Below, one piece after another: positions 52,901 through 61,141 of a stretch of 64,000 bases of DNA. The notes below the pieces were generated by a model, which ran no database searches, was not told the DNA's origin, and was given only the letters and a program-made list of their open reading frames with translations. The DNA lies in NCBI RefSeq assembly GCF_022227765.1, contig NZ_JAJMLZ010000009.1, positions 62,001 through 126,000 on the forward strand, in the 5' to 3' direction. Made by a program: the position numbers and the translations under genes. Numbering within the stretch: the stretch's first letter is position 1; each line of letters begins with the position of its first letter. This DNA is from Ectothiorhodospira shaposhnikovii. GTDB taxonomy: Bacteria > Pseudomonadota > Gammaproteobacteria > Ectothiorhodospirales > Ectothiorhodospiraceae.

Positions 52901-54125
52901 GATAGGCCAGAGTGCCCAGGGAGAAGACATCCATCAGCACCCCGTCCCCTTCCCCCAGGTGGGCCTCCGGCGGCAGGTAGGGGCCAGCCTCCTCACGCAT
53001 CAGACAGGTCAGATGGCTCAGCGCACTGACCTGACGGGTCTCGCTCTCGAAGATCCGGCTGGCGGTGGACCAGTTGGTGATCTTGATGGCGAAACCACCG
53101 GCGGCGGTGTCCCTGATCAGGATGTTCTGCGGGCTGAGGGCACGGTGATACAGACGCTGGCCATGGGCATGTTTCACGGCCTCGGCAATCTGCCTGAGCA
53201 GGTCGATGGCCTGGGTGATGTTGAGTCGCTGAGCCTGGGGGTGGCAGAAACGATGATCCAGTCGCTGGGCTTGCGGATCATGCTCGTAAATGAGCGCCGG
53301 GCCGTGATCGTGGTGATGATATTCCTTGGCCTTGAGGATGCCGGGATGCTCGATGCCCTCCAGGAGCTGATACTCCAGCTCCGCGGCCTTCTGCAGCCGC
53401 TGGGCTTCCGGCTCGGGCCGGTGGCGGACCAGGTAGATGCGGACCTTGCGTTCGACGCCCAGCTCGGTATGCCGGGCCAGCCAGTCTTGAAAGAGGTCGG
53501 ACTCATCCAGCAAGTGCGTGAGTTCGTAAAGCCCCACGCGACGCAGGCGCACGGATTCCTTGATGCCGGCCTCATCCAGGGCACGGGCCAGGGAGCGGGC
53601 CGCCGGGCGGTTGACGGGGCGATGGGGCCAGTGTTCCGGAATGTCCGTGATTTCGGGCAAAAGATCCCTGCGCGTGCAGACCCCCATCCCCGCGGGGCCT
53701 TCCAGCTTGCTGACCAGGTTTTCCGCCGAGAGGAACACCAGCGCGGTGATGAAAGGGACACGCTCCTTGGATTTCTTGCTGGAAGGCTGTACCTGGAGCA
53801 GTGAAGCCAGTTTGCGGGCCTTGCGATCCGCCAGCAGACGGGGGTTGTCAAAGGCCTTGCGCTGGCCGTTGGGCTTTTCCCAGATCCAGGTGCCGGCATC
53901 TCCACCCATGGCACCGGGGTGGGACTTGATCTCCACCAGGTAGCATCCCTTGGGGGTCAGTACCAGCAGATCCACCTCGTTGATGGAGCCGTCCTGGGCA
54001 ATGAACTCGAAATTGGCCCAGGCCCGGTAGGGTTCATGATCCGGCAGGGCCTGGCGCACCCAATTCAGCGCCTCTTGCTCCCAGGCATGATCCGACGGCG
54101 TGATCTGTTTCCAGTGCTTGTCCAT
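49983..54125 (-). CDS. pglW: BREX type 2 Ser/Thr kinase PglW
   Basis: A 1380-residue multidomain protein heading the BREX operon. An N-terminal NERD nuclease-related domain (about 15-130; VDLLVLTPKGCYLVEIKSHPG) is followed by a pseudokinase (about 230-470; YHRALSPQNILI with HRA for HRD and ITNWS for DFG) and then a second kinase (about 495-770; GRGASSVVFLVDHQ, HACVLKMA, FHRDIKPENLGL, with FDFS for DFG). The C-terminal 600 residues are helical and unlike known domains. GGGGAGG lies 5 bases before the ATG. Only 30 bases separate it from the DUF3581 gene upstream. Confidence 0.94.
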   Translation of the reverse strand: MDKHWKQITPSDHAWEQEALNWVRQALPDHEPYRAWANFEFIAQDGSINEVDLLVLTPKGCYLVEIKSHPGAMGGDAGTWIWEKPNGQRKAFDNPRLLADRKARKLASLLQVQPSSKKSKERVPFITALVFLSAENLVSKLEGPAGMGVCTRRDLLPEITDIPEHWPHRPVNRPAARSLARALDEAGIKESVRLRRVGLYELTHLLDESDLFQDWLARHTELGVERKVRIYLVRHRPEPEAQRLQKAAELEYQLLEGIEHPGILKAKEYHHHDHGPALIYEHDPQAQRLDHRFCHPQAQRLNITQAIDLLRQIAEAVKHAHGQRLYHRALSPQNILIRDTAAGGFAIKITNWSTASRIFESETRQVSALSHLTCLMREEAGPYLPPEAHLGEGDGVLMDVFSLGTLAYHLFTGKRPAESDLDLLDKLNRGKGLQITDDINGASTEMQYLVHYATHPDPAQRMDSVDDFLQCLDALEDDLTRPDTQRVHAPTEAREGESFAGGITIRQRLGRGASSVVFLVDHQGHACVLKMAASPDHNARLREEANTLSRLRHQAIVAHRGTIEVDGHVGLLLDHANEGTLAQRLRRHGAVPLELLERFGDDLLSALVQLEEKGIFHRDIKPENLGLTKQGSQLHLVVFDFSLAGISPDNITAGTLAYMDPFIRDAGRRRWDDYAERFAAALTLYEMAAGSLPGWVAGEGGIPPGEGSPDLDGGVFDPAVRDPMTAFFARALVRDVRHRFATAEDMLRDWRRIFAQARTLTRHDTRHDATPCPVDEARPDTQIGLLEMSPQALDVLSRRNINTVAELIRLNRSQVRVWVGVGSQTRRELSDLISRLQARLQTPDQVPVLPVGEAGHDSIDRLFQLILPRPTKATDPLRQRFLNEYLGRLDEPLTGTGPRAVHWPTPLSISAHTGIATQEVRALQDRVITQWSKQKAITELRDEIAEVLTDNGGVLTALETAEALLLRRGCLQEGDLRDRWAQAVARAAVDTELARQSPRWIIRRIGRRLVLADNTQGSGEALADYAEALGQLADECAAQPELLSPARALEKVRNVPAPEAALGLSNARLLRLAAAASQGAALSSRAEFYPIGMSAARALELAQGALLGSHALSVQAVQDRVRGRYPAAEPLPGRPSLDTLMQALDMGFAWNGQYTFQNGSRGAYCLPSAGLTSLVGSGFTTSHFSTQGDGQGVTLQDIQALDQSIRIAIESARFLALTVRPRHYEPAGDRLVREYGLRRISFDALLLSHLHRVCDGMARPPNWSLVLRADAADPGARDWQNLQRLIARALPAMTEEIQAIDEPILLTEPGLLARYGLVNTWLNDLRRHLLEGAQPPALILLIATDAQHDGARIDGVTVPHGAGTREWARIPALWLDSPAA

Positions 54126-54155
54126 GCGCCCCTCCCCGAACTCACCGCCCGGTGT

Positions 54156-54872
54156 TCAGCGGTCGGAATAGGCCGCCTTCCAGCCGTCATATTGGCTGAC
54201 CAGGTCGTCCACCACGTCCTGCTCGAAGGGGCGCAGTCCGGAGATGACCAGTTTCTTGCGGCCGGTGCCCACCTGTTCGCCGGAGGCGGTGAGGGCAAAC
54301 TCCAGCACCACGTCGCCGCGCTTGCCGTTGACCGCCATGGTGGCGTTGGTGAAGCTCAAGCTCGGTGCCTCGGCGGGCAGACGGGTGAATTCCAGGGCCA
54401 TGCTTTCGTAGAACACCAGCGGGCGCTGGGGATTGACCATGACGCCCTGCGCCTTCATCAGGGGCACCATCACATGGGGGAAGTTCTGCCCGGAGAAGGC
54501 GGCGTACTGTTTCGTCAGCCCCTCCAGCAGGGCGCCGTCCCGGGACACCTCGCCATCCCGCTCCACCTTGAGATAGACCCGCTCGCCACCGTCGGTGATC
54601 TCCAGGGTGGCGTCGTCGGTGGCGGGGAAATGCAGGCCGACGCCGGCACCCACCATGTTGGTGAAGCTGAAGGCCATGCGGGCGCTCACCCCGTAGCGGG
54701 CCAGGACCAGGCAGAACAGCAGATCACCGGGGACGCAGAAGCGCTTGGCATCGGGGTCGTGGATCGGGTTGAAATCACCGGCCACTTCCTTGGCGAAGCG
54801 GCTGGCCTGTTCGGGCGTGACGCGCACCAGACCGTTGTCGACGACATGAAATTCATCAAGATAGCTTGGCAC
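54156..54872 (-). CDS. DUF3581 family protein
   Basis: A 238-residue soluble protein. The start PSYLDEFHVVDNGLVRVTPE, the block VAGDFNPIHDPDAKRFCVPG (similar to a MaoC/hotdog hydratase motif) and LLFCLVLARYGVSARMAFSF fit the DUF3581 family as I recall it. The fold is probably a double hotdog; the function is unknown. A GTG at 54872 is chosen because AGAGG lies 7 bases upstream and the conserved start follows. It is directly upstream of pglW and marks the right edge of the BREX island. Confidence 0.8.
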   Translation of the reverse strand: MPSYLDEFHVVDNGLVRVTPEQASRFAKEVAGDFNPIHDPDAKRFCVPGDLLFCLVLARYGVSARMAFSFTNMVGAGVGLHFPATDDATLEITDGGERVYLKVERDGEVSRDGALLEGLTKQYAAFSGQNFPHVMVPLMKAQGVMVNPQRPLVFYESMALEFTRLPAEAPSLSFTNATMAVNGKRGDVVLEFALTASGEQVGTGRKKLVISGLRPFEQDVVDDLVSQYDGWKAAYSDR

Positions 54873-55021
54873 CGGTGATCCTCTCTGGCCTGACGGGTGG
54901 TTTTGAGGGGACGTAGTGTACCAAGCCGGGGGGGCAAAAAGGCATGGAACCCGCCATGACTCCCGGCCTGCTGCCCGATCCGGTTGCGGCAAGGGCCTGG
55001 ACCCATGTCAACAGACAACCT

Positions 55022-55705
55022 TCACGAACCATCCTGCCGCGGGGTCTCGTCAAGCCGGGCGCGGCGGGTCTGGAGGGCATGGCGCACCAGGGCACCCACG
55101 CCCAGGAACAGGGCCAGGACCAGCAGCGGCGCCACCGAATCCAGACCAAACGCCTCCGCCCCGGTACCCACTTCCACCAGGGCGTGAACCGCCGCCGCAT
55201 AGACCACCCACTTCACCGCCAGTCCCAGGGCGGCGGCGGCCAGGAACGGCAGCAGGGGCAAACCCAGCATGCCGGCACCGTAGTTGATCACCGAATGGGG
55301 AAACCCCGGCAACACCCGCAACACCAGCTGGGTGAGGAAATCCCCCCGCTCCCTGAGCAGATTGACCACTCGCCCGGCATCCACGTCCGACGGCCGACGG
55401 CCACGCAGGTGCCGGGAAATCTCGTAGGCGCCGAAGGCACCCAGGACGCTGCCGGCCGTGAGCAGGCCGGCCGCCACCAACGGAGGGTAGATGGGCGCCA
55501 CCACCCAGAGCATGAGGGTGCCGGGCAGCGCCAGGGCAAGCAACAGGGCCTGAACCAGCACCAGCCCCACCGCCACCAGGGGATGGGCGCTGGCCTGGTG
55601 GCCGAAATCCAGCAGGGCATCCAGGGAGACGGGTTGCCAGAAGGCCAGCACCAGACCGAACAGTACCGGTATCAGGGCCAGCCAGAGGCGGGATTTCCTT
55701 TTCAA
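55022..55705 (-). CDS. TVP38/TMEM64 (VTT) family membrane protein
   Basis: A 227-residue integral membrane protein with about five helices. LALALPGTLMLWVVAPIYPP and AAGLLTAGSVLGAFGAYEISR are followed by the reentrant GFPHSVINYGAGMLGLPLLPFL, the VTT-domain pattern of the DedA/TMEM64 superfamily. Such proteins include lipid scramblases and transporters. The start overlaps the protease gene upstream by ATGA, coupling the two. Confidence 0.88.
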   Translation of the reverse strand: MKRKSRLWLALIPVLFGLVLAFWQPVSLDALLDFGHQASAHPLVAVGLVLVQALLLALALPGTLMLWVVAPIYPPLVAAGLLTAGSVLGAFGAYEISRHLRGRRPSDVDAGRVVNLLRERGDFLTQLVLRVLPGFPHSVINYGAGMLGLPLLPFLAAAALGLAVKWVVYAAAVHALVEVGTGAEAFGLDSVAPLLVLALFLGVGALVRHALQTRRARLDETPRQDGS

Positions 55706-57054
55706 CGCCAGCTCTGCAGTCGCTGGGCGGCATAGCGGCCCTGCTCGGTCTGCGTCCCCGCCATCTGGATATAACGCTGGTACTGTTGCGCCGCCGCCTG
55801 ACGGTTCTGCATGTTCTCGTGGGCCACGCCCTGCAGGAACACCGTGTTGGGATTGCCCGGCAGTATCCGCTCATAGCGCTGGAAATGGCTCAAGGCCACA
55901 TCCGGCCGGTTCTGCGCCAGCTGGTTGATGCCGCTCAGGTGAATGGCCTGCCCTTCATCGGGATAGGCACTGCGGGCCTGCTGCAGATAGCGCTCCGCCT
56001 CCCGGTGCTGCCCCTGGGCGGTCTTGGCCTTGGACATCAGCAACAGCCCCGGGTAGTCATCGGGCGCCTGACGCAGGGAGGTGGCAAAATGCCGTTCCGC
56101 CTGGGCGTACTGGTTCCTGGCCATGCGGGCCTCTCCGGCCTGCTGCTCCTTGATGGCCGGCTTGATGCGCCGCAACGAGGCGGTGTTGTCCATGTAACGC
56201 TCCCGCCCCACATTGCGGTTGAGATCCGCGGAATAGCGTGAACTGGCCTCCCGCTGGGCGGTGTCGAACCGTTCCTGGCTCATGGGATGGGTGGAGAACA
56301 TGGTCTCCAGGGCATTGGGCTGACGATCCGACATGCCCCGCAGCATGTCCATCAGATCCACCATGCCCTGAGGGTTCTGGCCCGCCCTGGACATGTACTC
56401 CAGACCCAGGGCATCGGCTTCCCGCTCGTTCTCGCGGCTGTAATGGGCCAGCAGGGCGGTGGCGCCCACGGCGCTGACCGCATAGATCAGGTTGCTGTAA
56501 CCGGACAGGCGCTCGGACTGAGCCGCGGCAATGCCCACCCCCCCCAGGACCACGGCGGCGATGATGCCCGTGGTCTGGCGCCGGGCGGTATGCCGGGCAT
56601 TGACGTGACCGGTCTCATGACCCAGCAGGGCCGCCAGGGCGGCCTCGTCCTCCATCTCCACCATGATGCCCCGGGTACAGGCCATGGTGCCGCCCGGAAA
56701 GGTGTAGGCATTGATATAGTTGGCATTGACCACATTGAAGGAATACGGCATGTGGGGTCGGTGGGAGACCTCGGCGACGGAGTTCCCTACCTGGGTCACG
56801 TAGTTGTTGACACGGTTGTCCCGCAGCAGTCCATAGTCATTGGAAAACTGGTGGGGGGAATGCTGCCGGTCCACGGCGATCTCCTCCTGCTCGGACATGA
56901 GCATGAGCCGCTGCTGACCGGTGACGGGATCAACGGCGCACCCCTTGAGGGAGGGCAGCACCACGGCGCCCGCGGTACTGGCGGACATCAGCCAGAGGAA
57001 GTCGCGCCGGGTCATCCGGCGCCGAAAAATGCGATGACCGGGATTGTGATCCAT
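55702..57054 (-). CDS. Tat-exported M48 metalloprotease with TPR domain (BepA-like)
   Basis: A 450-residue protease. The N-terminus has a twin-arginine signal MTRRDFLWLMSASTAGAVVL; SLKGC at 35-39 is a near-lipobox. The M48 catalytic motif is HETGH (146-150) with the downstream ligand in ENEREADALG. Residues 300-450 form TPR repeats (YAQAERHFATSLRQAPDDYP, PDVALSHFQRYERILPGNPN). BepA-type enzymes check outer-membrane protein assembly in the periplasm; Tat export is unusual for them, so this may be a distinct subfamily. Confidence 0.9.
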   Translation of the reverse strand: MDHNPGHRIFRRRMTRRDFLWLMSASTAGAVVLPSLKGCAVDPVTGQQRLMLMSEQEEIAVDRQHSPHQFSNDYGLLRDNRVNNYVTQVGNSVAEVSHRPHMPYSFNVVNANYINAYTFPGGTMACTRGIMVEMEDEAALAALLGHETGHVNARHTARRQTTGIIAAVVLGGVGIAAAQSERLSGYSNLIYAVSAVGATALLAHYSRENEREADALGLEYMSRAGQNPQGMVDLMDMLRGMSDRQPNALETMFSTHPMSQERFDTAQREASSRYSADLNRNVGRERYMDNTASLRRIKPAIKEQQAGEARMARNQYAQAERHFATSLRQAPDDYPGLLLMSKAKTAQGQHREAERYLQQARSAYPDEGQAIHLSGINQLAQNRPDVALSHFQRYERILPGNPNTVFLQGVAHENMQNRQAAAQQYQRYIQMAGTQTEQGRYAAQRLQSWR

Positions 57055-57158
57055 GATGGAGGGCTCCTTCGTGCCGGGAGAACAGGGTTCAGTCTAACCG
57101 CTCCCGGGATGGCTTCAAATCTTCATGTGTTCGGATATCAGACAGGACCGACCAGAAA

Positions 57159-57965
57159 ATGTCACTGCGACTCCACCATAAAATCCTGGGCAGCGGGCCG
57201 CCTCTGCTATTGCTTCATGGCCTCTACGGGGCCGGTGTCAACTGGCAGGGTCACGCCCGGACCCTGGCGGCCCGTTACCGGGTGCTGCTGCCGGACCTGC
57301 GCAATCACGGACAGTCGCCCCACTCGCTGCAGATGGACTACCCGGCCATGGCGGCGGACCTTTTGGCGTTGCTGGACCGGGAAGGGTTGGACCAGGCCCT
57401 GGTGGTGGGGCACAGCATGGGCGGCAAGGTGGCCATGACCCTGGCCCAGCACCATCCCGAGCGGGTCCGGGCCCTGGTGGTGGCGGACATCGCCCCCGTC
57501 GATTACGCCCTGGATGACCGCGAACACACCCATATCCTCGACAGCCTGCAGCAGCTGCCCGTGGCCGACCTGTCACGCCGGGAGGATGCGGATATCGCCC
57601 TGGCACGGGCCATTCCAGAAGCCCCGGTGCGCCGGTTCCTGCTCATGAACCTGGAGCGGGGACCGGAGGGATTTCGCTGGCGGATTCCCCTGGACATCCT
57701 GCGGCAGGCCCTCCCCACCCTAGTGGGCTACCCGGAGACCGGCGCCCCCTACGAAGGCCCTGCCCTGTTCATTCGCGGTGAACGCTCCGACTACATCCGC
57801 AATGCAGATCGCCCCCTGATCGAGGCCCGCTTTACCCGCGCCCGATTAATGACCCTGAAGGACACGGGGCACTGGCTCCATGTCCAGGCCCCCGGCCCCT
57901 TCGGCCAGATCCTGCAGGGTTTTCTGGACCGGCACGCAGACCACGGGCCGGGAGACCCCCCATGA
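57159..57965 (+). CDS. Alpha/beta-fold hydrolase (YbfF-like esterase)
   Basis: A 268-residue serine hydrolase. The oxyanion-side HG motif is LLLLHGLYGAGVNWQ, the nucleophile elbow is VVGHSMGGKVAM (Ser86), the acid is probably in LFIRGERSDYI and the base is His in LKDTGHWLHVQAP. DLRNHGQSPHSLQMDYPAMA is characteristic of the YbfF/ABHD11 group. The natural substrate is unknown. It starts a three-gene operon; its stop overlaps the next start by ATGA. Confidence 0.9.
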   Translation: MSLRLHHKILGSGPPLLLLHGLYGAGVNWQGHARTLAARYRVLLPDLRNHGQSPHSLQMDYPAMAADLLALLDREGLDQALVVGHSMGGKVAMTLAQHHPERVRALVVADIAPVDYALDDREHTHILDSLQQLPVADLSRREDADIALARAIPEAPVRRFLLMNLERGPEGFRWRIPLDILRQALPTLVGYPETGAPYEGPALFIRGERSDYIRNADRPLIEARFTRARLMTLKDTGHWLHVQAPGPFGQILQGFLDRHADHGPGDPP

Positions 57966-59167
57966 CGCCCTGGCGCCGACTGATGGACGCGGTACTCAGG
58001 CCCGATCCGGCACCGGACCTGGAACAGGAGATCGCCGCCGGCGCCCGGGCACAGGCCCCGGTGCTGTGGCTGCTGGGCAAGGTGCAGTCCGGCAAGACCT
58101 CCATCGTGCGCGCCATCACCGGCGATCCGGCCGCCGAGATCGGCAATGCCTTCCAGCCCTGCACTCCCAGTGCCCGGATCTACGAGTTTCCCCCCGATGT
58201 ACCGGTGGTGCGGTTCCTGGATACCCGGGGCCTGGAGGAAGCGGATTACAATCCGGCGGCGGACCTGGCGGTGGTGGAAGGCCATGCCCACGGCGTCATT
58301 GCCGTGGTCCGCGCCATGGACCCGCAACAGAACGCCCTGCTGACCGCCCTGGGACAAATCCGCCGCAGACACCCGGACTGGGCCGTGATCCTGGTTCAGA
58401 CCCGGCTCCATGACGCCTATCCGGATGACCGGGATCACCCGTCCTGGGGAGACTGGCACCACGACCCGGCGCTGACGGACCTGGATCGTGCCCTCAGGGC
58501 CCAGGCCGAGGCCTTTGCCGGACTGCCCGGCGACGGCCTGTTTCAGGCCGTGCCGGTGGACCTGACCCTGCCGGAGGACGGGTTTTCCGACCAGGATTAC
58601 GGGCTGCCGATGCTGCTGGAGGCCCTGGACGCGGCCTGCATCCAGGGCCGCACCGGGCTGCTCGGGGATCTGGCCCGCCATGGCCGGGATGCCCGCCGGG
58701 CCCGGATCCACCCCCATATCCTGGGCTATGCCACCGCCGCCGGGGTCTGCGACCTGGTGCCCGTGATGGGCGTGGTCACGGTCCCCACCCTACAGGGCAA
58801 GATGCTGCACAGCATCGCCCGCATCTACGCCCTGCCCTGGGACCGCCGGACCCTCAAGGCCTTTCTGGCGTCCCTGGGTACGGGCACGGCCCTGGGCATC
58901 GGCGCCGGGTTTGCCGCCCGACAGCTGGGCAAACTGATCCCGGTGTACGGGCAGGTGGCTGGCGCGGCGGCGGCCGGCGTGGCCAGCGGCGCGGTCACCT
59001 ATGCCCTGGGTCGGGCCGCCTGCCATTATCTGGAACAGCGTCGACAGGGGATCGACACCCCGCAAGGGGTGGCCGAGACCTTTCGCGGCGCCCTCAAGGA
59101 GGCCTATGTGATCTTCAGACAACCCCATAAAGGGAATGCGAGCACGCACGCGGAGTCCAGGCCATGA
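57962..59167 (+). CDS. P-loop GTPase with C-terminal DUF697 membrane domain
   Basis: A 401-residue protein. The G1 motif is LLGKVQSGKTSIVRAI (39-47), the G3 motif DTRGLEE replaces DxxG, and VILVQTRLHD takes the place of NKxD in G4, so the G4 is atypical. The C-terminal 150 residues are hydrophobic and Gly/Ala-rich (TAAGVCDLVPVMGVVTVPTL, GTALGIGAGFAARQLGKLIP), like the DUF697/YcjF membrane domain. It overlaps both neighbours by ATGA. Function unknown; membrane-linked GTPase activity is inferred. Confidence 0.8.
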   Translation: MTPWRRLMDAVLRPDPAPDLEQEIAAGARAQAPVLWLLGKVQSGKTSIVRAITGDPAAEIGNAFQPCTPSARIYEFPPDVPVVRFLDTRGLEEADYNPAADLAVVEGHAHGVIAVVRAMDPQQNALLTALGQIRRRHPDWAVILVQTRLHDAYPDDRDHPSWGDWHHDPALTDLDRALRAQAEAFAGLPGDGLFQAVPVDLTLPEDGFSDQDYGLPMLLEALDAACIQGRTGLLGDLARHGRDARRARIHPHILGYATAAGVCDLVPVMGVVTVPTLQGKMLHSIARIYALPWDRRTLKAFLASLGTGTALGIGAGFAARQLGKLIPVYGQVAGAAAAGVASGAVTYALGRAACHYLEQRRQGIDTPQGVAETFRGALKEAYVIFRQPHKGNASTHAESRP

Positions 59168-60717
59168 AACGGGAAGACGGCCCCTGGGAGCGCTGGGGCG
59201 CCCTGGTATCCGCCCTTGGTCTGGCGGTGGTGCCCCTGCTGGCCCTGATCCCCTTCGGCGCCCTGTGGCTCTGGCAACAGGGTTGGCTGCTGCACTGGCT
59301 GGGGATTGCCGCCGTGCTGGGGGGGTTGATCTACGGCGCCGGCTGGTGGCTGCAGCGGCGTGGCCTGCAAGGTCGGGATACCGCCACCCACGACGATACC
59401 CCGGTGTCGGCACCGGATGAGGACTGGTCCGGACGGGACCTGGCCGCCTGGGAAGCGGTCCAGCGCCTGGCCGCCGAAGTGGAGCCGCGCATTCTCTCTG
59501 ATCAGCAACGGATGCTGGACACGGCGCGGCAAACCATCGAACAGGTGGCCCGCCACTACCACCCCGACGAGAAACATGCGGTCTGGGGCTTCACCGTGCC
59601 CGAGGCCCTGCTGCTGACGGAACGGGTCAGCGCCCGGCTGCGGCGGGTGATGCTGGATCATGTTCCCGGCGCGCACATGATCCGGGCCAGCCAGGTGATG
59701 CGCCTGTGGGAGCTGCAGCCCGCAGCCCTTACCGGCGCCCGCTGGCTCGGCCACCTGAGCCGGGTCTATCGCACCGTGCGCTGGGTCAACCCGGCCAGCG
59801 CGGCCCTGGCCGCGGCCCGGGAAAAGATGATCTCGGCCATGCTGGGCGAGGCCGGCGACTATCTGCGTCGGCGCGGGGCTCGGATCTGGGTGGAAGAAGT
59901 GGGACGGGCCGCCATTGAGCTGTACTCGGGGCGCCTGCGGATGGATGACCGGACCGAGGACGCCCGTGCAGAAGCCCGGGCCCGGGGACCGGGGGTACCG
60001 CCGGCGCCCTCCCCGGGACCGGTACGGGTGGCCGTGGCCGGGCAGACCAATGCCGGCAAGTCCAGCCTGGTCAATGCCCTGCTGGGCACCCGGGCTTCCG
60101 GCGTAGATGCCCTGCCCCTGACCCGGACACCGGGCAGCTACGTGCTGCAACGGGACGGAGCGGAAGAACTGGTGCTCATCGACACCCCCGGACTGGAAAA
60201 CCGGGCGCAACTCCGTGCCCTGATTGACACCCTGGCGGAGAGCGACTGCATTCTCTGGGTGGTGCCGGCACACCGGGCGGATCGTGCCCTGGATCTGGAG
60301 GCGCTGACCACCCTGCGTCGGACCCTGGAGCGGATGCCGGGCCGCATCCTGCCCCCGATGATGGTGGTCCTGAGCCATGTGGACCGGCTCTCGCCAGCAC
60401 GGGAATGGGCACCGCCCTATGACCTGGAACACCCGGACCGGCCCAAGGCCGCGGCCATGCGGGGGGCGATGGAAGCCGTGGCCCGGGATCTGGACATCTC
60501 TCCGGCGCTGATCGTGCCGGCACGGCTGGACAGCCTGGAGACCGCCTGGCAGGTGGACCGCATCTGGGCCGTATTACTCGGCCAACTGGATCGTTCCCAC
60601 CGGGCCAGGGCCCTGCGCATCGCCCGCGCCGCCCTGGGCGGTGACTGGAAACGGGTCTGGCGACAAGCGCGGCGGGCAGGCGCCGAGGTGACACGGCAGT
60701 TGATCAGGAAGGGATGA
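59164..60717 (+). CDS. Membrane-anchored GTPase of the Era/EngA-like class
   Basis: A 517-residue protein. Two N-terminal membrane helices (about 12-36 and 43-62) are followed by a 220-residue helical region and then a GTPase domain: G1 VAGQTNAGKSSLVNALLG (about 290-307), G2 region LTRTPGSY, G3 LIDTPGLEN and G4 SHVD in VVLSHVDRL (NKxD changed). It is coupled to the DUF697 GTPase upstream. The pairing of two membrane GTPases resembles the ycjX-ycjF stress locus in layout but not in sequence. Function unknown. Confidence 0.85.
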   Translation: MKREDGPWERWGALVSALGLAVVPLLALIPFGALWLWQQGWLLHWLGIAAVLGGLIYGAGWWLQRRGLQGRDTATHDDTPVSAPDEDWSGRDLAAWEAVQRLAAEVEPRILSDQQRMLDTARQTIEQVARHYHPDEKHAVWGFTVPEALLLTERVSARLRRVMLDHVPGAHMIRASQVMRLWELQPAALTGARWLGHLSRVYRTVRWVNPASAALAAAREKMISAMLGEAGDYLRRRGARIWVEEVGRAAIELYSGRLRMDDRTEDARAEARARGPGVPPAPSPGPVRVAVAGQTNAGKSSLVNALLGTRASGVDALPLTRTPGSYVLQRDGAEELVLIDTPGLENRAQLRALIDTLAESDCILWVVPAHRADRALDLEALTTLRRTLERMPGRILPPMMVVLSHVDRLSPAREWAPPYDLEHPDRPKAAAMRGAMEAVARDLDISPALIVPARLDSLETAWQVDRIWAVLLGQLDRSHRARALRIARAALGGDWKRVWRQARRAGAEVTRQLIRKG

Positions 60718-60874
60718 AATCCGCCAGAAAAGGACTGGGCACCCCGGAACAGGATACGAACAGCTGACAGATGGCCCGGGTGGCGGCTATGTGGAACAAG
60801 GCAGACACGTATTGACAACCGCCACACACAGATCCAGGGTCTTTGCGTATCTATCGTCTATGCAGGGCCGAATC

Positions 60875-61141
60875 ATGCGAAACACCGCCATTAACCTGAG
60901 GGCATTGCCGGAGCAGCGCGATCTGATTGACCGCGCTGCCCATCTCCTGGGTAAAAACCGTTCGGATTTCATGCTTGAGGCCGCCTGTGACAGGGCCCAG
61001 GCCGTGCTGCTTGATCAGGTCTACTTCAACCTCGACGCCGATCAATTCCAGCACTTCATTGACCTGCTCGATGCGCCGCTCGCGCCCAACCCGGGGCTTG
61101 AGCGGCTGATGGCGCTGAAGGCCCCTTGGACCAACGAATGA
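60875..61141 (+). CDS. tacA: TacA-like (DUF1778) antitoxin
   Basis: An 88-residue antitoxin. The N-terminal NTAINLRALPEQRDLIDRAA and the following HLLGKNRSDFMLEAACDRAQ form the ribbon-helix-helix DNA-binding domain of DUF1778, and the C-terminal DADQFQHFIDLLDAPLAPNP is the toxin-neutralising tail. AGGG at 7 bases supports the ATG at 60875. A TTGACA lies at 60812-60817 without a clear -10. The stop overlaps the start of the truncated toxin frame by ATGA. The antitoxin is intact while the toxin is not. Confidence 0.9.
   Translation: MRNTAINLRALPEQRDLIDRAAHLLGKNRSDFMLEAACDRAQAVLLDQVYFNLDADQFQHFIDLLDAPLAPNPGLERLMALKAPWTNE

Noticed and set aside
40159-54125. BREX type 1
   Set aside because: brxA, brxB and brxL are absent, and pglW, brxD and brxHI are present, which defines type 2.
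60812-60860. Strong sigma-70 promoter for tacA
   Set aside because: TTGACA is present but no -10 hexamer lies at 16-18 bases, so it is not annotated as a promoter.
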